Of a DNA stretch of 64,000 nt, positions 16,703 to 25,647 are shown in pieces. Position 1 is the first letter of the stretch. Every line of letters begins with the position of its first letter. The notes beneath the pieces are model-generated. The model did no database searches. It was not told where the DNA came from and saw only the letters and a list, made by a program, of their open reading frames with translations. The DNA is from Butyrivibrio sp. XPD2002. Its GTDB lineage: Bacteria; Bacillota; Clostridia; Lachnospirales; Lachnospiraceae. The position numbers and the translations under genes are program-made. The DNA lies in NCBI RefSeq assembly GCF_000423945.1, contig NZ_AUIY01000004.1:124001-188000 (forward strand), written 5' to 3'.

Positions 16703-16730
16703 TTGACAATGCGCATTCTATGCGTATAAT
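16703..16730 (+). promoter_or_regulatory. hicAB promoter with operator palindrome
   Basis: A consensus promoter: TTGACA (16703-16708), 16 bp, TATAAT (16725-16730). Between and overlapping the boxes lies an inverted repeat, TGCGCAT-TCT-ATGCGTA (16710-16726), placed where a repressor would block polymerase. HicB autoregulation is the expected role for the family. Confidence 0.75.
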
Positions 16731-16765
16731 AATTATTGAAGTTAATATCATTTTCGAGGTGCAGC

Positions 16766-16936
16766 ATGAAAAGACAAATTTTAATTAAAAGCCTTGAAAA
16801 TGCTGGCTTTTATCTCTTGAGGCATGGAGGAGAGCACGATATATACACTAATGGTAATATCATTATTCCAGTTCCCCGACACAAAGAACTCAATGAGATA
16901 ACTGCCAAGCAGATCATCAAGAAGGCAGGGATTTAA
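16766..16936 (+). CDS. hicA: HicA-type mRNA interferase toxin
   Basis: A 56-residue protein. The ATG at 16766 follows GAGGTGC, and the coding frame extends further upstream only without an RBS. It is a double-stranded-RNA-binding-like fold: KRQILIKSLENAGF, then the catalytic His24 in HGGEHDIY, and a C-terminal ELNEITAKQIIKKAGI typical of HicA/YcfA. It cleaves mRNA when free, is inactivated by HicB, and is paired with the gene 47 bp downstream under a strong promoter. Confidence 0.92.
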   Translation: MKRQILIKSLENAGFYLLRHGGEHDIYTNGNIIIPVPRHKELNEITAKQIIKKAGI

Positions 16937-16983
16937 TCCCTACCTTACTTGATATTTCTGTTTTTGGGGAAAGGAGCGTCCAT

Positions 16984-17409
16984 ATGAAGGTTACTTATCC
17001 GGTATTTATTAAGCAATCAGGCAAGGATTTCTTGGTATATATTCCAGATCTCGATGGATATACTGAAGGGAAGGATTTGGCGGATGCTATAGAAATGGCA
17101 AGAGACTATATCGGTCTTGTGGGAATTGATCAGAATAAAAATATGCCAAAAGCATCAAGTTATAAGGAGGCTCTGAAAAAGGCAAAAGCAAATAAGGATA
17201 TATTTGACTACTCTGATGGACTTCAGACAATTGTTGATGTGGATTTGACTGAATATAAGAGGCAGTATGATAACAGGGCAGTTAGGAAGAATTGTACAGT
17301 GCCATACTGGATGACTGTAAAAGCTGATGAGGCAGGATTGAATTATTCGAGAGTGCTTCAGGATGCTATTGCGAAAATGCTTAATTTAAACTATAATTCA
17401 AATAATTAA
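16984..17409 (+). CDS. hicB: HicB antitoxin
   Basis: A 141-residue protein with an AAAGGAG site. The N-terminal partial RNase-H-like fold starts VTYPVFIKQSGKDFLVYIPD and contains GYTEGKDLADAIEMARD. The C-terminal part (VPYWMTVKADEAGLNYSRVLQDAI) is a DNA-binding ribbon-helix-helix or HTH. It neutralises HicA and represses the operon, presumably through the palindrome in the promoter. A clear terminator follows. Confidence 0.92.
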   Translation: MKVTYPVFIKQSGKDFLVYIPDLDGYTEGKDLADAIEMARDYIGLVGIDQNKNMPKASSYKEALKKAKANKDIFDYSDGLQTIVDVDLTEYKRQYDNRAVRKNCTVPYWMTVKADEAGLNYSRVLQDAIAKMLNLNYNSNN

Positions 17410-17422
17410 AATTTGTCTTTTT

Positions 17423-17460
17423 AAAAGAGCTAGTCAGGAGATAATCCGGCTAGCTCTTTT
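17423..17460 (+). terminator. hicAB terminator
   Basis: AAAAGAGCTAG (17423-17433) and CTAGCTCTTTT (17450-17460) form a stem ending in a U tract. Confidence 0.9.
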
Positions 17461-17490
17461 CATTATTCCATCTCCAAATATCATTTTGAT

Positions 17491-17581
17491 ATTGCATTTG
17501 CAATAGCAAAATGTTAATTTTTATATATAAATTGCAATTATATAAACAAAAATTGCAATTTAGAACCACAAAATTGCAATT
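17491..17581 (+). promoter_or_regulatory. Three ATTGCAATT sites at exact 21-bp spacing, plus one variant
   Basis: The palindrome ATTGCAATT occurs at 17531-17539, 17552-17560 and 17573-17581, starts 21 bp apart (two helical turns). A related ATTGCA-TT-TGCAAT lies at 17491-17504, 40 bp upstream. The sites end 45 bp before the next gene, whose product begins with a helix-turn-helix. Phased sites on one helix face suggest a cooperative operator. Confidence 0.75.
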
Positions 17582-17625
17582 ACTCTCAAAACTAATTCTC
17601 GTAATCAAATCGGAGTACACATCAT

Positions 17626-19509
17626 ATGAACAGTAAAAGAATAGAAAATCTCAAAAAACTGAAAAAGGAACAGAAGTTAACATATGAGGTCATTTCGCAA
17701 AGATCAGGTGTTCCTCTTAGCACTGTTCAAAAAGTGATTGGTGGAAAGATACCAGCACCAAGAGAAGATACTCTGCTAGCATTGGAGAGTGTATTATTCA
17801 ATAGTACGTCAGACAAAAACACTTTGGCTCAACCTGAAATATCTATAGGGAACCAGGATTTTGCTGCCATTATAGAAAATGGTTACTTTTATATTGATAA
17901 AACCTCCTTTATCAAAAGATGGTGGGAAAGTGCTGATGTTGTTACTCTTATCACAAGACCCAGAAGATTTGGAAAAACACTCAATCTCAGTATGCTTGAC
18001 TACTTTTTTTCTAATCGTCACGAAGGAAGTAGTGAATTATTCACATCATTATCCATATGGAACGATGAAGAATATAGACTGCTTCAGGGTCAATACCCGG
18101 TTCTGTTTATGAGCTTCGCATCGGTTAAGGGAACAGATTATGAAACATCTCGCAGTCAGATAATACAGGAAATCGTTAGTCTTTACCGAAACAATAGCCA
18201 TCTTATAGAAGCACCATATATTACAGAAATGGATAAGAAATTCTGGAGCATGGTTACATATGATATGACAGATGCAACTGTTGCAGATTCGATAAGATTT
18301 CTCTGTGAAATGATGCACCGATACTACAAGAAAAAGGTACTTGTATTTCTGGATGAATACGATACACCAATTCAGGAAGCATATACAAATGGTTTCTGGG
18401 ATAAAATGACCGGATTTATTCGGAATCTCTTTAATTCCACTTTCAAGACCAATACACATCTTGAGAGAGCAATAATGACAGGAATTACCAGAATCAGCAA
18501 AGAATCTATTTTTTCAGATCTTAATAACCTAAAAGTAGATACTATGACAAACGCAAAATACAATACTGACTTTGGCTTTACAGAAAACGAAGTCAGAAAT
18601 GCTTTGTCGGCATATGAACTGAATGACAGCGCTGTTGATGTAAAGGAATGGTATGACGGATTTAAAATAGGAGAAGCTATAGATATTTACAATCCGTGGT
18701 CTATCACTCAGTTTCTTGATACGGGGACACTTGATGATTATTGGGCGAACACAAACGAAAACTCTTTAGTTGAAAAACTAATCCGTGAAGGTAGCGTAGA
18801 TGTAAAGAAGGCTATGGAAAGTCTCTTGGTAGGTGATAGCATTGAAGCACTTATAGATGATGAAATAGTTTTTAATCTTATAAATACTAATGAATCGGGT
18901 ATTTACAGCCTTTTACTTGCTGCCGGTTATCTTAAGATAGACCACGCTATAGACAATCAGGGAGTGCGCAAAAAGTGCAGTGTCTCCCTGACAAATCTTG
19001 AGGTCAGACATGCATTTGAGGATATGATAAAGCGTTGGTTTGAAGGCGATAGTGTGAGATACAATGACTTTATAAAAGCGCTTCTTTTAAATGATGTAAA
19101 GTACATGAATCGCTTCATGAATGATATGGCCCTTAACACCTTTTCCAGTTTTGATGTTGGTAATAAACCGTCTTCCAACACTGAACCAGAGAGATTTTAT
19201 CACGGCTTTGTCCTTGGGCTCATAGTAGATTTAGGAAATAGGTACAACATCATTTCAAACAGAGAGAGCGGATTTGGTCGCAACGATGTATGTCTTGAGC
19301 CCAAAGACAATGATTCTCCGGCATATGTTCTGGAATTTAAAGTTCATGATCCGGAGGATGAGAAGACTCTCGAAGAGACAGTTCAAAAAGCTTTAAATCA
19401 GATCATAGAGAAAAATTATGATGCAGCTTTATTAGCTAGAGGGATAAAGCAGGAAAATATCCATCACTATGGATTTGCATTTGAAGGAAAGAAAGTTTTG
19501 ATTGGATGA
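17626..19509 (+). CDS. HTH-AAA ATPase-PD-(D/E)XK nuclease protein
   Basis: A 627-residue protein. Residues about 1-60 are an XRE-like helix-turn-helix (LTYEVISQRSGVPLSTVQKVIGG). Residues about 70-330 are the AAA-ATPase-like domain common in anaerobes, with Walker A variant RPRRFGKT (111-118) and Walker B LVFLDEYDTPI near 240. Residues about 520-627 are the associated PD-(D/E)XK nuclease (NRESGFGRNDVCL, then YVLEFKV). The family is abundant in Clostridia and Bacteroides with no settled function, and is proposed to act in mobile-element or conflict biology. The added N-terminal HTH is less common, and the phased palindromes upstream could be its own operator. RBS is weak. Confidence 0.85.
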   Translation: MNSKRIENLKKLKKEQKLTYEVISQRSGVPLSTVQKVIGGKIPAPREDTLLALESVLFNSTSDKNTLAQPEISIGNQDFAAIIENGYFYIDKTSFIKRWWESADVVTLITRPRRFGKTLNLSMLDYFFSNRHEGSSELFTSLSIWNDEEYRLLQGQYPVLFMSFASVKGTDYETSRSQIIQEIVSLYRNNSHLIEAPYITEMDKKFWSMVTYDMTDATVADSIRFLCEMMHRYYKKKVLVFLDEYDTPIQEAYTNGFWDKMTGFIRNLFNSTFKTNTHLERAIMTGITRISKESIFSDLNNLKVDTMTNAKYNTDFGFTENEVRNALSAYELNDSAVDVKEWYDGFKIGEAIDIYNPWSITQFLDTGTLDDYWANTNENSLVEKLIREGSVDVKKAMESLLVGDSIEALIDDEIVFNLINTNESGIYSLLLAAGYLKIDHAIDNQGVRKKCSVSLTNLEVRHAFEDMIKRWFEGDSVRYNDFIKALLLNDVKYMNRFMNDMALNTFSSFDVGNKPSSNTEPERFYHGFVLGLIVDLGNRYNIISNRESGFGRNDVCLEPKDNDSPAYVLEFKVHDPEDEKTLEETVQKALNQIIEKNYDAALLARGIKQENIHHYGFAFEGKKVLIG

Positions 19510-19555
19510 AAAAGAAGTAGAAGGATCAGTCAGTATAAACAACTGATTAACCCTG

Positions 19556-19602
19556 GTTTTTCCTTTACAGAGTTATATCGAGAAAGAGAGATGTCTATGC
19601 GG
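19556..19602 (+). repeat. Leader segment shared with 29720-29760
   Basis: The stretch with CTTTACAGAGTTAT and GAGAAAGAGA-ATG-CTATG recurs almost unchanged upstream of the secreted protein at 29758, where it follows a riboswitch terminator. Here a weak stem (ATCAGT...ACTGAT, 19524-19546) and a T-run precede it. It is probably a remnant of the same leader type. The 19668 gene starts 66 bp downstream. Confidence 0.6.
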
Positions 19603-19667
19603 TATAATGGTCTGTGTAAATACTCTATGGGTTCTTCGCAGGGAACCAAACAGAAAGAGGGACTATT

Positions 19668-21353
19668 ATGCTCAATTGGAAAGGATTGTTTCGTTCTCAT
19701 ATATTGGAAAGAGGCTGGGATTATGCCAGTGATGGTTCTGTTACAAATCTTGTAAAGACTGATGACTGTATATCTGCAGTTGTTCAGGGGAGTGAGTATT
19801 ATAAGGTAAAGATAAGGTATTCGGGGGCTGAGATTACTGACGGATATTGCTCCTGCCCGTATGCTGCAAAGGGCGAGTGGTGCAAACATATGGCAGCTGT
19901 ACTATACCTGGCAGATAATGGTATGACATCAGGCGGAGCTTTAGCCATGTCTGCTCATGGTGCTGAAATACAAAACATTAAAGAGATTATTGGATCTGCT
20001 GACCGTAAGAGCATTGAAAAGCTTCTGATTTATCTTGCAAATCAGGACGACCGGACAGAGAGCTTTATCCGAGCGCATCTCGGCATAGGGATGTTTTCTG
20101 ATGTAAAGCAGATAGAAAAGGAAATAGATTCAGTCTTTAACGCCTACAGTGGCAGGGCTGGGGATATAGATTACTATAGCGCTATGTCTTTCGAATCCGA
20201 CCTGAACAGCCTTCTTAGAAACAGAATTGGAGAACTGATCGATAATGAGAGCTACATGGATGCTTTTAATACCTCCATGTATGCTTATACCAAGCTTGGA
20301 AACTGGGACATTGATGATGATGGGGAGATAGCATCAATCTCAAGTACCTGCTATGAGCTGTGGCAGGACATAATCAAAAACTGTGAGTCCAGGGAGCGTG
20401 AGCGTATTAAGGAATGGTTTGAGGAGCATTCTGATGATGGCACGGTGATTGACTATATGGAAGACATGCTGCAGGATTTCCTTGAGTACGAGCTGGCGTC
20501 GGATGATGAACTCCGGGAAATAATAAAAGGCCTTGAGGGGAAGATAGAGAGCAGCAAAGGCCAGACACAGTGCCCTGGCATTTTTACCTCGTATTACGGA
20601 TACAGCTGTGATGCTATTGAACTTCGGAATATATTTGCAAAGCGCCTTGGCGCAACGGATGAAGAAACTGAAGAATACATGCGTGGTTACATGAGCTTTA
20701 AGTCAGTCCGGGATTACTTTATTAAGAAAGCCAGGGAGCAGGGGGATACCAAGGAAGAGATCAGCCTCCTTAAACTTGGCAAGGAATATGATAAGGACTC
20801 TGAGTATACGGTGCATTCATATTCCAAAAGGCTCATTGAACTATACGCCCAGAATAAGGACAAAGAGTCAGAGAAACTTGAGAGAAGAGCAGATATTTTG
20901 GCCAATCAGGGAGCATCACTGGAGGACTTTAGGGCATATCGCGCCATGTGTACTGATAAGGAATGGTCAGAAGAACGCCTTAAGATAATCGGTTTCAGAA
21001 AGGACATTGATAAGAGGTGTGAATTCCTCGCAGATGAAAAGATGCAGGAAAAGCTGTTTGATACCATATGGGCGCAGAAAGATAAGTTGAGACTGGTAAA
21101 CAAGTATGGTTTTGCATTGGCGGATAAGTATTCAGAGCAGATCCTGGATTTTTATTCTGAGTTTGTTTCCAGATTGGCAGATGCAGCCTGCAATCGCTCA
21201 CGATATAATGATCTGAGCAGATACCTGATGCGCATGTCCCAGTTTACCGGCGGGAAGGCACGTGTAAGGCAGCTCGCGCTAGAATGGATGGAGATGTATC
21301 CTACAAGGAAGGTTATGTGTGAGATGCTGGAGGGGTATCGATGGTACAGTTGA
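19668..21353 (+). CDS. SWIM zinc-finger protein
   Basis: A 561-residue protein with GAGGG before the ATG. The SWIM motif is complete: C61-x-C63 ... C72-x-H74 (CSCPYAAKGEWCKHM). The remaining ~480 residues are predicted all-helical and repeat-like (many short helices with Glu/Lys/Leu patterns), resembling the long helical region of other SWIM proteins such as those paired with SWI2/SNF2 helicases. No helicase lies next to it here. SWIM domains bind DNA or proteins. The specific role is unknown. It lies between an AAA/PD-(D/E)XK gene and an ATPase-TOPRIM pair, so a conflict role is possible. Confidence 0.8.
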   Translation: MLNWKGLFRSHILERGWDYASDGSVTNLVKTDDCISAVVQGSEYYKVKIRYSGAEITDGYCSCPYAAKGEWCKHMAAVLYLADNGMTSGGALAMSAHGAEIQNIKEIIGSADRKSIEKLLIYLANQDDRTESFIRAHLGIGMFSDVKQIEKEIDSVFNAYSGRAGDIDYYSAMSFESDLNSLLRNRIGELIDNESYMDAFNTSMYAYTKLGNWDIDDDGEIASISSTCYELWQDIIKNCESRERERIKEWFEEHSDDGTVIDYMEDMLQDFLEYELASDDELREIIKGLEGKIESSKGQTQCPGIFTSYYGYSCDAIELRNIFAKRLGATDEETEEYMRGYMSFKSVRDYFIKKAREQGDTKEEISLLKLGKEYDKDSEYTVHSYSKRLIELYAQNKDKESEKLERRADILANQGASLEDFRAYRAMCTDKEWSEERLKIIGFRKDIDKRCEFLADEKMQEKLFDTIWAQKDKLRLVNKYGFALADKYSEQILDFYSEFVSRLADAACNRSRYNDLSRYLMRMSQFTGGKARVRQLALEWMEMYPTRKVMCEMLEGYRWYS

Positions 21354-21558
21354 AGTTATCTTAATCGAGTAAAGATACGGATCGGCAGTGGCAATTTCAT
21401 ATCGATAGGCAATCAGCAGGCTTATCAGATAGGGTGCCAATCATACGAGTATATTGTACCTTTCAAAAACGATATTCTGATTATATAATTATGATAAGCT
21501 ATTATTTTGAGAGTTTGATGGATGGCTATATTGGATATGTTGAAGGGAAGAATAAACT

Positions 21559-22671
21559 ATGATTGATTATTTATATGCCAATAATTACAAATCATTCGTG
21601 AATTTTAAAATAGAATTTAAGCAGGTGAACCTTATTCTTGGGAAGAATGGCAGCGGAAAAAGTAACATCTTTTCGCTGACGTTTTCACTTTTGGAACTGA
21701 TTAGGGGAAATAAAGAAGCTATGCGTTTATTCTTTTCACCTCTAACATTGACAAGGTGGACAAATAGCAAGATTCAGACATTTGAATTAGGTCTTTCTGA
21801 TACTTCGCATAAGTTTACTTATGTTGTGGAAATAGAACAGGATATATATAAGAACCAAAGTACCATTATATCAGAAAAGGTTACTTGTGATGGGAAAACA
21901 TTATATCAACTTAGTAAAGGAAGTGCTGTTCTTTTTGATGACGATTATACCGGGATATCTGTGCTTACTGATTCATCAGTATCAGGCGTTAGCTATGCTC
22001 CGTTTGATAATAATCATACATTAATCTTCGGATTCAAATCTGTTGTAAATAGCATAATATTCTGTTCTCCAGATCCTAAGGCCATGGTAGATATTGTTAT
22101 GAATGAAGAATTAGGAGCTAAGGTTAATTTTTCTAACATAGCATCGGTTTATGCATATGCTGTTCAGTCTGATCCAGAGGTATACTCTGAGCTTATGGAT
22201 ACACTTAAGGAAATATATCCTGATTTAAGGAAATATCGTATTAATGTGAGCCAATTTGGAAGGCGTTTGGAAGCAGAATATCAACATAATGATGTTCTTT
22301 GTTCATACAGTTTTAGCGAACTGTCGGATGGGGAAAGGATGACATTTTCGCTTTATTTACTTCTTTACGGATTCATAAAGAAGGGGTACACAGTTTTGTT
22401 GGATGAACCTGATAATTATTTATCCCTTAGAGAGATACAACCCTGGTGTACTGAAATAGAAAGTGAGATATCAGACAATGGACAATGTCTGATGATTTCA
22501 CACAACCCGGAAGTCATAGATTATTTTGCAGTAGCAAATGGGATTTGGTTATCCAGACTATCTTCCGGTGAAAGTACAATAGTTGATGATCCATTAAAAA
22601 ATAAGGACAATAAGGATTTATTTACCTATTCTGAACTGATAGTAAGAGGTATGTTAGATGAAGTTGAGTAA
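21559..22671 (+). CDS. AAA (ABC-like, RecF/OLD type) ATPase of a two-gene module
   Basis: A 370-residue protein after AAGGG. Walker A GKNGSGKSN lies at 28-36, a Q-loop region follows, the ABC signature LSDGERM is near 255 and Walker B TVLLDEPDNYL near 278, with the H-loop in ISHNPEV. This is an SMC/RecF-like ATPase without a long coiled coil. Its last 14 bp overlap the next gene, which looks TOPRIM-like. An AAA15-type ATPase with a small TOPRIM partner is the layout of PARIS (AriA/AriB) and related anti-phage modules. I cannot assign it to a named type. Confidence 0.85.
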   Translation: MIDYLYANNYKSFVNFKIEFKQVNLILGKNGSGKSNIFSLTFSLLELIRGNKEAMRLFFSPLTLTRWTNSKIQTFELGLSDTSHKFTYVVEIEQDIYKNQSTIISEKVTCDGKTLYQLSKGSAVLFDDDYTGISVLTDSSVSGVSYAPFDNNHTLIFGFKSVVNSIIFCSPDPKAMVDIVMNEELGAKVNFSNIASVYAYAVQSDPEVYSELMDTLKEIYPDLRKYRINVSQFGRRLEAEYQHNDVLCSYSFSELSDGERMTFSLYLLLYGFIKKGYTVLLDEPDNYLSLREIQPWCTEIESEISDNGQCLMISHNPEVIDYFAVANGIWLSRLSSGESTIVDDPLKNKDNKDLFTYSELIVRGMLDEVE

Positions 22672-23227
22672 TCAGCATCAATACACAATTCTCTGTGAGG
22701 ATGCGCAGATGAGAACCTTTTTGGTTGCTTTTTTAAAGTGTCTGGGTATTAATACACATAAGATTTCTGTTGTACCAATACCTGCCGGAGTAGGTTGCGG
22801 AGAGGCACATGTAAGAACAGGATTAACAAAAGAGCTGGAGTTGCTTCATAGGAATAAACACTTGAGAAAAACTTTGTTGGTATGTATAGATGCTGACAAA
22901 TATTCTTACGATGAAAGAAAGCAGTTTCTGCATAAATCATACAGTGAGTCCTTTCCTGACGGTGATATCGATGATGAAATGATGCTTATCTGGATTCCAA
23001 AACGAGAGATTGAGACTTGGATTGCCTACTTTAACGGGAAGAACGTTGATGAGGACATGGAGTTTAGACATGGAGGGCAACCAGTTTCGTGTAAAAAAGA
23101 GGCAAACAAGATGTATATTTTTCTTCAAAATGAGGAGGAGAATGTGGAGACTGCTCTTCATTCATTGCAAAAAGCGAAGGAAGAGTATGTAAGAATATGT
23201 AAAAAGCAAAAATCAGCGGAGAAATGA
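22658..23227 (+). CDS. TOPRIM-like small partner of the ATPase (putative nuclease/effector)
   Basis: A 189-residue protein overlapping the ATPase gene by 14 bp. The N-terminal strand and acidic residue (ILCEDAQ, E14), a D-x-D pair (CIDADK, D78/D80) and a later acidic cluster in PKREIETWI (about 117-119) are in the order of a TOPRIM fold, as in DUF4276/DUF4435-type proteins. It would be the effector released or activated by the ATPase. The C-terminus is a charged helix. Length fits small TOPRIM effectors. Assignment rests on motif order only, and catalytic competence is not certain. Confidence 0.6.
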   Translation: MKLSNQHQYTILCEDAQMRTFLVAFLKCLGINTHKISVVPIPAGVGCGEAHVRTGLTKELELLHRNKHLRKTLLVCIDADKYSYDERKQFLHKSYSESFPDGDIDDEMMLIWIPKREIETWIAYFNGKNVDEDMEFRHGGQPVSCKKEANKMYIFLQNEEENVETALHSLQKAKEEYVRICKKQKSAEK

Positions 23228-23347
23228 TATGTAAGGATTTACAAAGAATAAAAAATGATATCAATATCTATAAAAGATTTGTAAAAGGATCAAATAGTTA
23301 ATGATCACTGTATTAAAAGAATCAGGATTAGACAGTTTAGTATGATT

Positions 23348-23397
23348 CCCCTCAAGTAGACAATGGAATATCGCGAGTCTCCTTGAGGGGATTTTTG
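23348..23397 (+). terminator. Terminator after the ATPase-TOPRIM module
   Basis: CCCCTCAAG (23348-23356) and CTTGAGGGG (23382-23390) with a 25-nt loop, followed by ATTTTTG. The rest of the 370-bp gap to the next frame shows nothing recognisable. Confidence 0.75.
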
Positions 23398-23596
23398 ACA
23401 CATGCTCTTATAACAATGAGGATATTTCCAACATATAGCAGAGGTATTTCCGCATATTTATAAAACTTGTTGCTGATTGGTGTAAATGATGAGCCGAAAT
23501 ATTTGGATTTTACCAGGCTATACATGCCAAAAGCTGTAGAGTTGTTGTCAGAAGGGGCGCATTTCTGACATTTAACGATAACTAAGGAGAAAAAAT

Positions 23597-24222
23597 ATGG
23601 TTGAAGAAACTAAATCTTTATTGTCAGCTATACAATTTGATCGGTATAAGAGTTTTAAAAATAAGGGACCATATATCATTAGTTTTGATCCAAATATAAC
23701 CTTAATAATTGGGAAGAATAACAGCGGTAAATCAAATTTAATTGATGCTTTAGAAAGCTCTTATGGGATAAAGGCTAATAAATCAAATAGAATTATCGAC
23801 AAGGTGGAAGGAGAACGTTTAATTTATATTTTGGATGAAGAACATCTAAAATATGGGTTTACAGAGGATACATATTCGAGTCCGCTTTCTTTAAATATAA
23901 TGGTTAGCGATTATGACTATTCGAGGAAATATATAGGAAGAAGTCTTATATGTTGGATTACAAAAGGAAAAGAGATAGAGAACTATTTACCAGCGGAAGC
24001 AGTTAATAAAGTGTTTCATTGTAAGCTTCAACAGATAGACCAATATACAGAGTTTCCCCTATATATAAAAGATAACTGTAATGATTTTCACAACATAAAG
24101 TAGAATATGCAAGAACAATGAGTAAGTATATTACCTATGACAATTCTGCTGATATACTGGATTTAAAAAGTAATATAGAAAAAATTTATAAGGAAATATC
24201 AAGATGGAATAGTTATGGATAA
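23597..24222 (+). pseudogene. OLD-family nuclease pseudogene (internal deletion plus frameshift)
   Basis: The first part encodes an OLD/RecF-type ATPase N-terminus with Walker A (GKNNSGKSN, about residue 40). Near residue 115 the frame passes straight into what looks like the far end of a TOPRIM domain (GKEIENYLPAEAV), so most of the ATPase (signature, Walker B) and the front of the TOPRIM are missing. The frame stops at 24103, but coding similarity continues in another frame (EYARTMSKYITYDN... to RWNSYG, stop 24220-24222). A single lost A near 24098 explains the shift. It is decayed, not a small functional gene. Confidence 0.75.
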
Positions 24223-24314
24223 AAGGCATGAGACTATTGGATAACGTAAAGGTAGTTTACTTTTTCTGTGAAATGAAGAATATACCTATGTAGGAGGAAT
24301 TTATTAAAAGAAAT

Positions 24315-25577
24315 ATGTCTGTATTGAATAAAGAGATCATATTAGTTATTGGGAATGGTTTTGATATAGCACATGGGTTACCAACAAGATATAAAGATTT
24401 TCTTTTGTTTGTAAATTCCATGAGGGCTTTAATGAATTTTGATCAAGTGGCCGGAAAAGATGAAGGTGCTTTTTACGATTCATTAAGCTTTTTGGATTAC
24501 AAGATTTCCGATAAGATCAGTGAAAACATTAAAGCTGGAAAAAATGACAATGAAAACCTGTTAGCACAATTGCCAGTATGGAAATCATTGTTAAACAATA
24601 ATTTCTGGTTGGATTATTTTGAAAAACAAAGCATCCATGGTGAAAAATGGATAGATTTTGAGGAGGAAATTCAGGCAGTTATAAAAAGAATAGACAATGC
24701 CATCGAAAATAAGATACTCTTAAAATCTATTGGAAATCCTATTTTTGATCGATGCAACAGTTATTTAGTTGCAAGAAAGTATAGTTTTAACATTGGAAAT
24801 ATCATAAGAATGCTTTTGGAAGATTTGAGCAAGACCAGACGGGCATTAGAATTATATTTATCATTATGCATAAATGAAATAAAAATAGATGACAGGCTCA
24901 CGGAAATAGCGAATTTGAACCCAACGAAAGTTATCAGTTTCAATTATACTAATACTTATGAAAGGGTTTATGGGAAGAGGAATGCTTTAATAGAATATGA
25001 TTATTTGCACGGGAAGGCAGATGCATCAAGAAATCTAGAGAATAATGATATAGTTTTAGGCATAGACGAATACTACCATGATGATCGCAAAGATAATGAC
25101 TTACGATTTGTAGAGTTTAAGAAATACTATCAAAGACAATTGTTTAATTGTAAAAGGCTGTCTGATGACTGGGCGTTTAAAATAAAGCAAGATGCGGAAT
25201 ATGAGAAAAAAGCAAGAGATTTTTTATATAATGATGAAATAGAATATGAATTGATTAATAATTCACCAATTTCAGATGAGCGATATAACTATGAAGATTT
25301 TGAAAAATCACTCAGAAAGAAGGTCAAAATTTTTGAAGATAATCACCCCAAACATGAAATATTTATTTATGGTCATTCTCTGGGCGTTACAGATAGAGAT
25401 ATTTTGCGAAAACTTATATTGAATGAGAATGTTAATACGACCATTTACTATCATTCAAGAAAGTCGTATGCAGATCAGCTAAAGAATTTGATTAGAGTGA
25501 TTGGACAGAATGAATTTATAGTACGTACAGGTGGAGAACATCCAAATATTAGATTTATACAAACGAAAACGGTTTGA
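24315..25577 (+). CDS. abiH: AbiH-family abortive-infection protein
   Basis: A 420-residue protein. The hallmark N-terminal strand-loop IILVIGNGFDIAHGLP (residues 8-23) and following TRYKDF are those of the AbiH family (bacteriophage abortive infection). Later conserved points are VISFNYTNTYERVYG (near 215), YLHGKA and IFIYGHSLGVTDRDI (near 355), all in order and full length. A nucleotide-binding fold is suggested. The mechanism is not established for the family. AGGAGG lies 17 bp before the ATG, unusually far, but no better in-frame start was found. It stands alone in the defence island. Confidence 0.9.
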   Translation: MSVLNKEIILVIGNGFDIAHGLPTRYKDFLLFVNSMRALMNFDQVAGKDEGAFYDSLSFLDYKISDKISENIKAGKNDNENLLAQLPVWKSLLNNNFWLDYFEKQSIHGEKWIDFEEEIQAVIKRIDNAIENKILLKSIGNPIFDRCNSYLVARKYSFNIGNIIRMLLEDLSKTRRALELYLSLCINEIKIDDRLTEIANLNPTKVISFNYTNTYERVYGKRNALIEYDYLHGKADASRNLENNDIVLGIDEYYHDDRKDNDLRFVEFKKYYQRQLFNCKRLSDDWAFKIKQDAEYEKKARDFLYNDEIEYELINNSPISDERYNYEDFEKSLRKKVKIFEDNHPKHEIFIYGHSLGVTDRDILRKLILNENVNTTIYYHSRKSYADQLKNLIRVIGQNEFIVRTGGEHPNIRFIQTKTV

Positions 25578-25647
25578 TTGGAGTAATTACAGAAAATAAT
25601 TAGGAAGTGTGACACAAGGATATAAATCAATAAAGATACAAACCAAC

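Noticed and set aside
21559..23227. Firm PARIS call
   Set aside because: Motif order agrees but length and local sequence of the second protein differ; without a profile search only 'PARIS-like' is fair.
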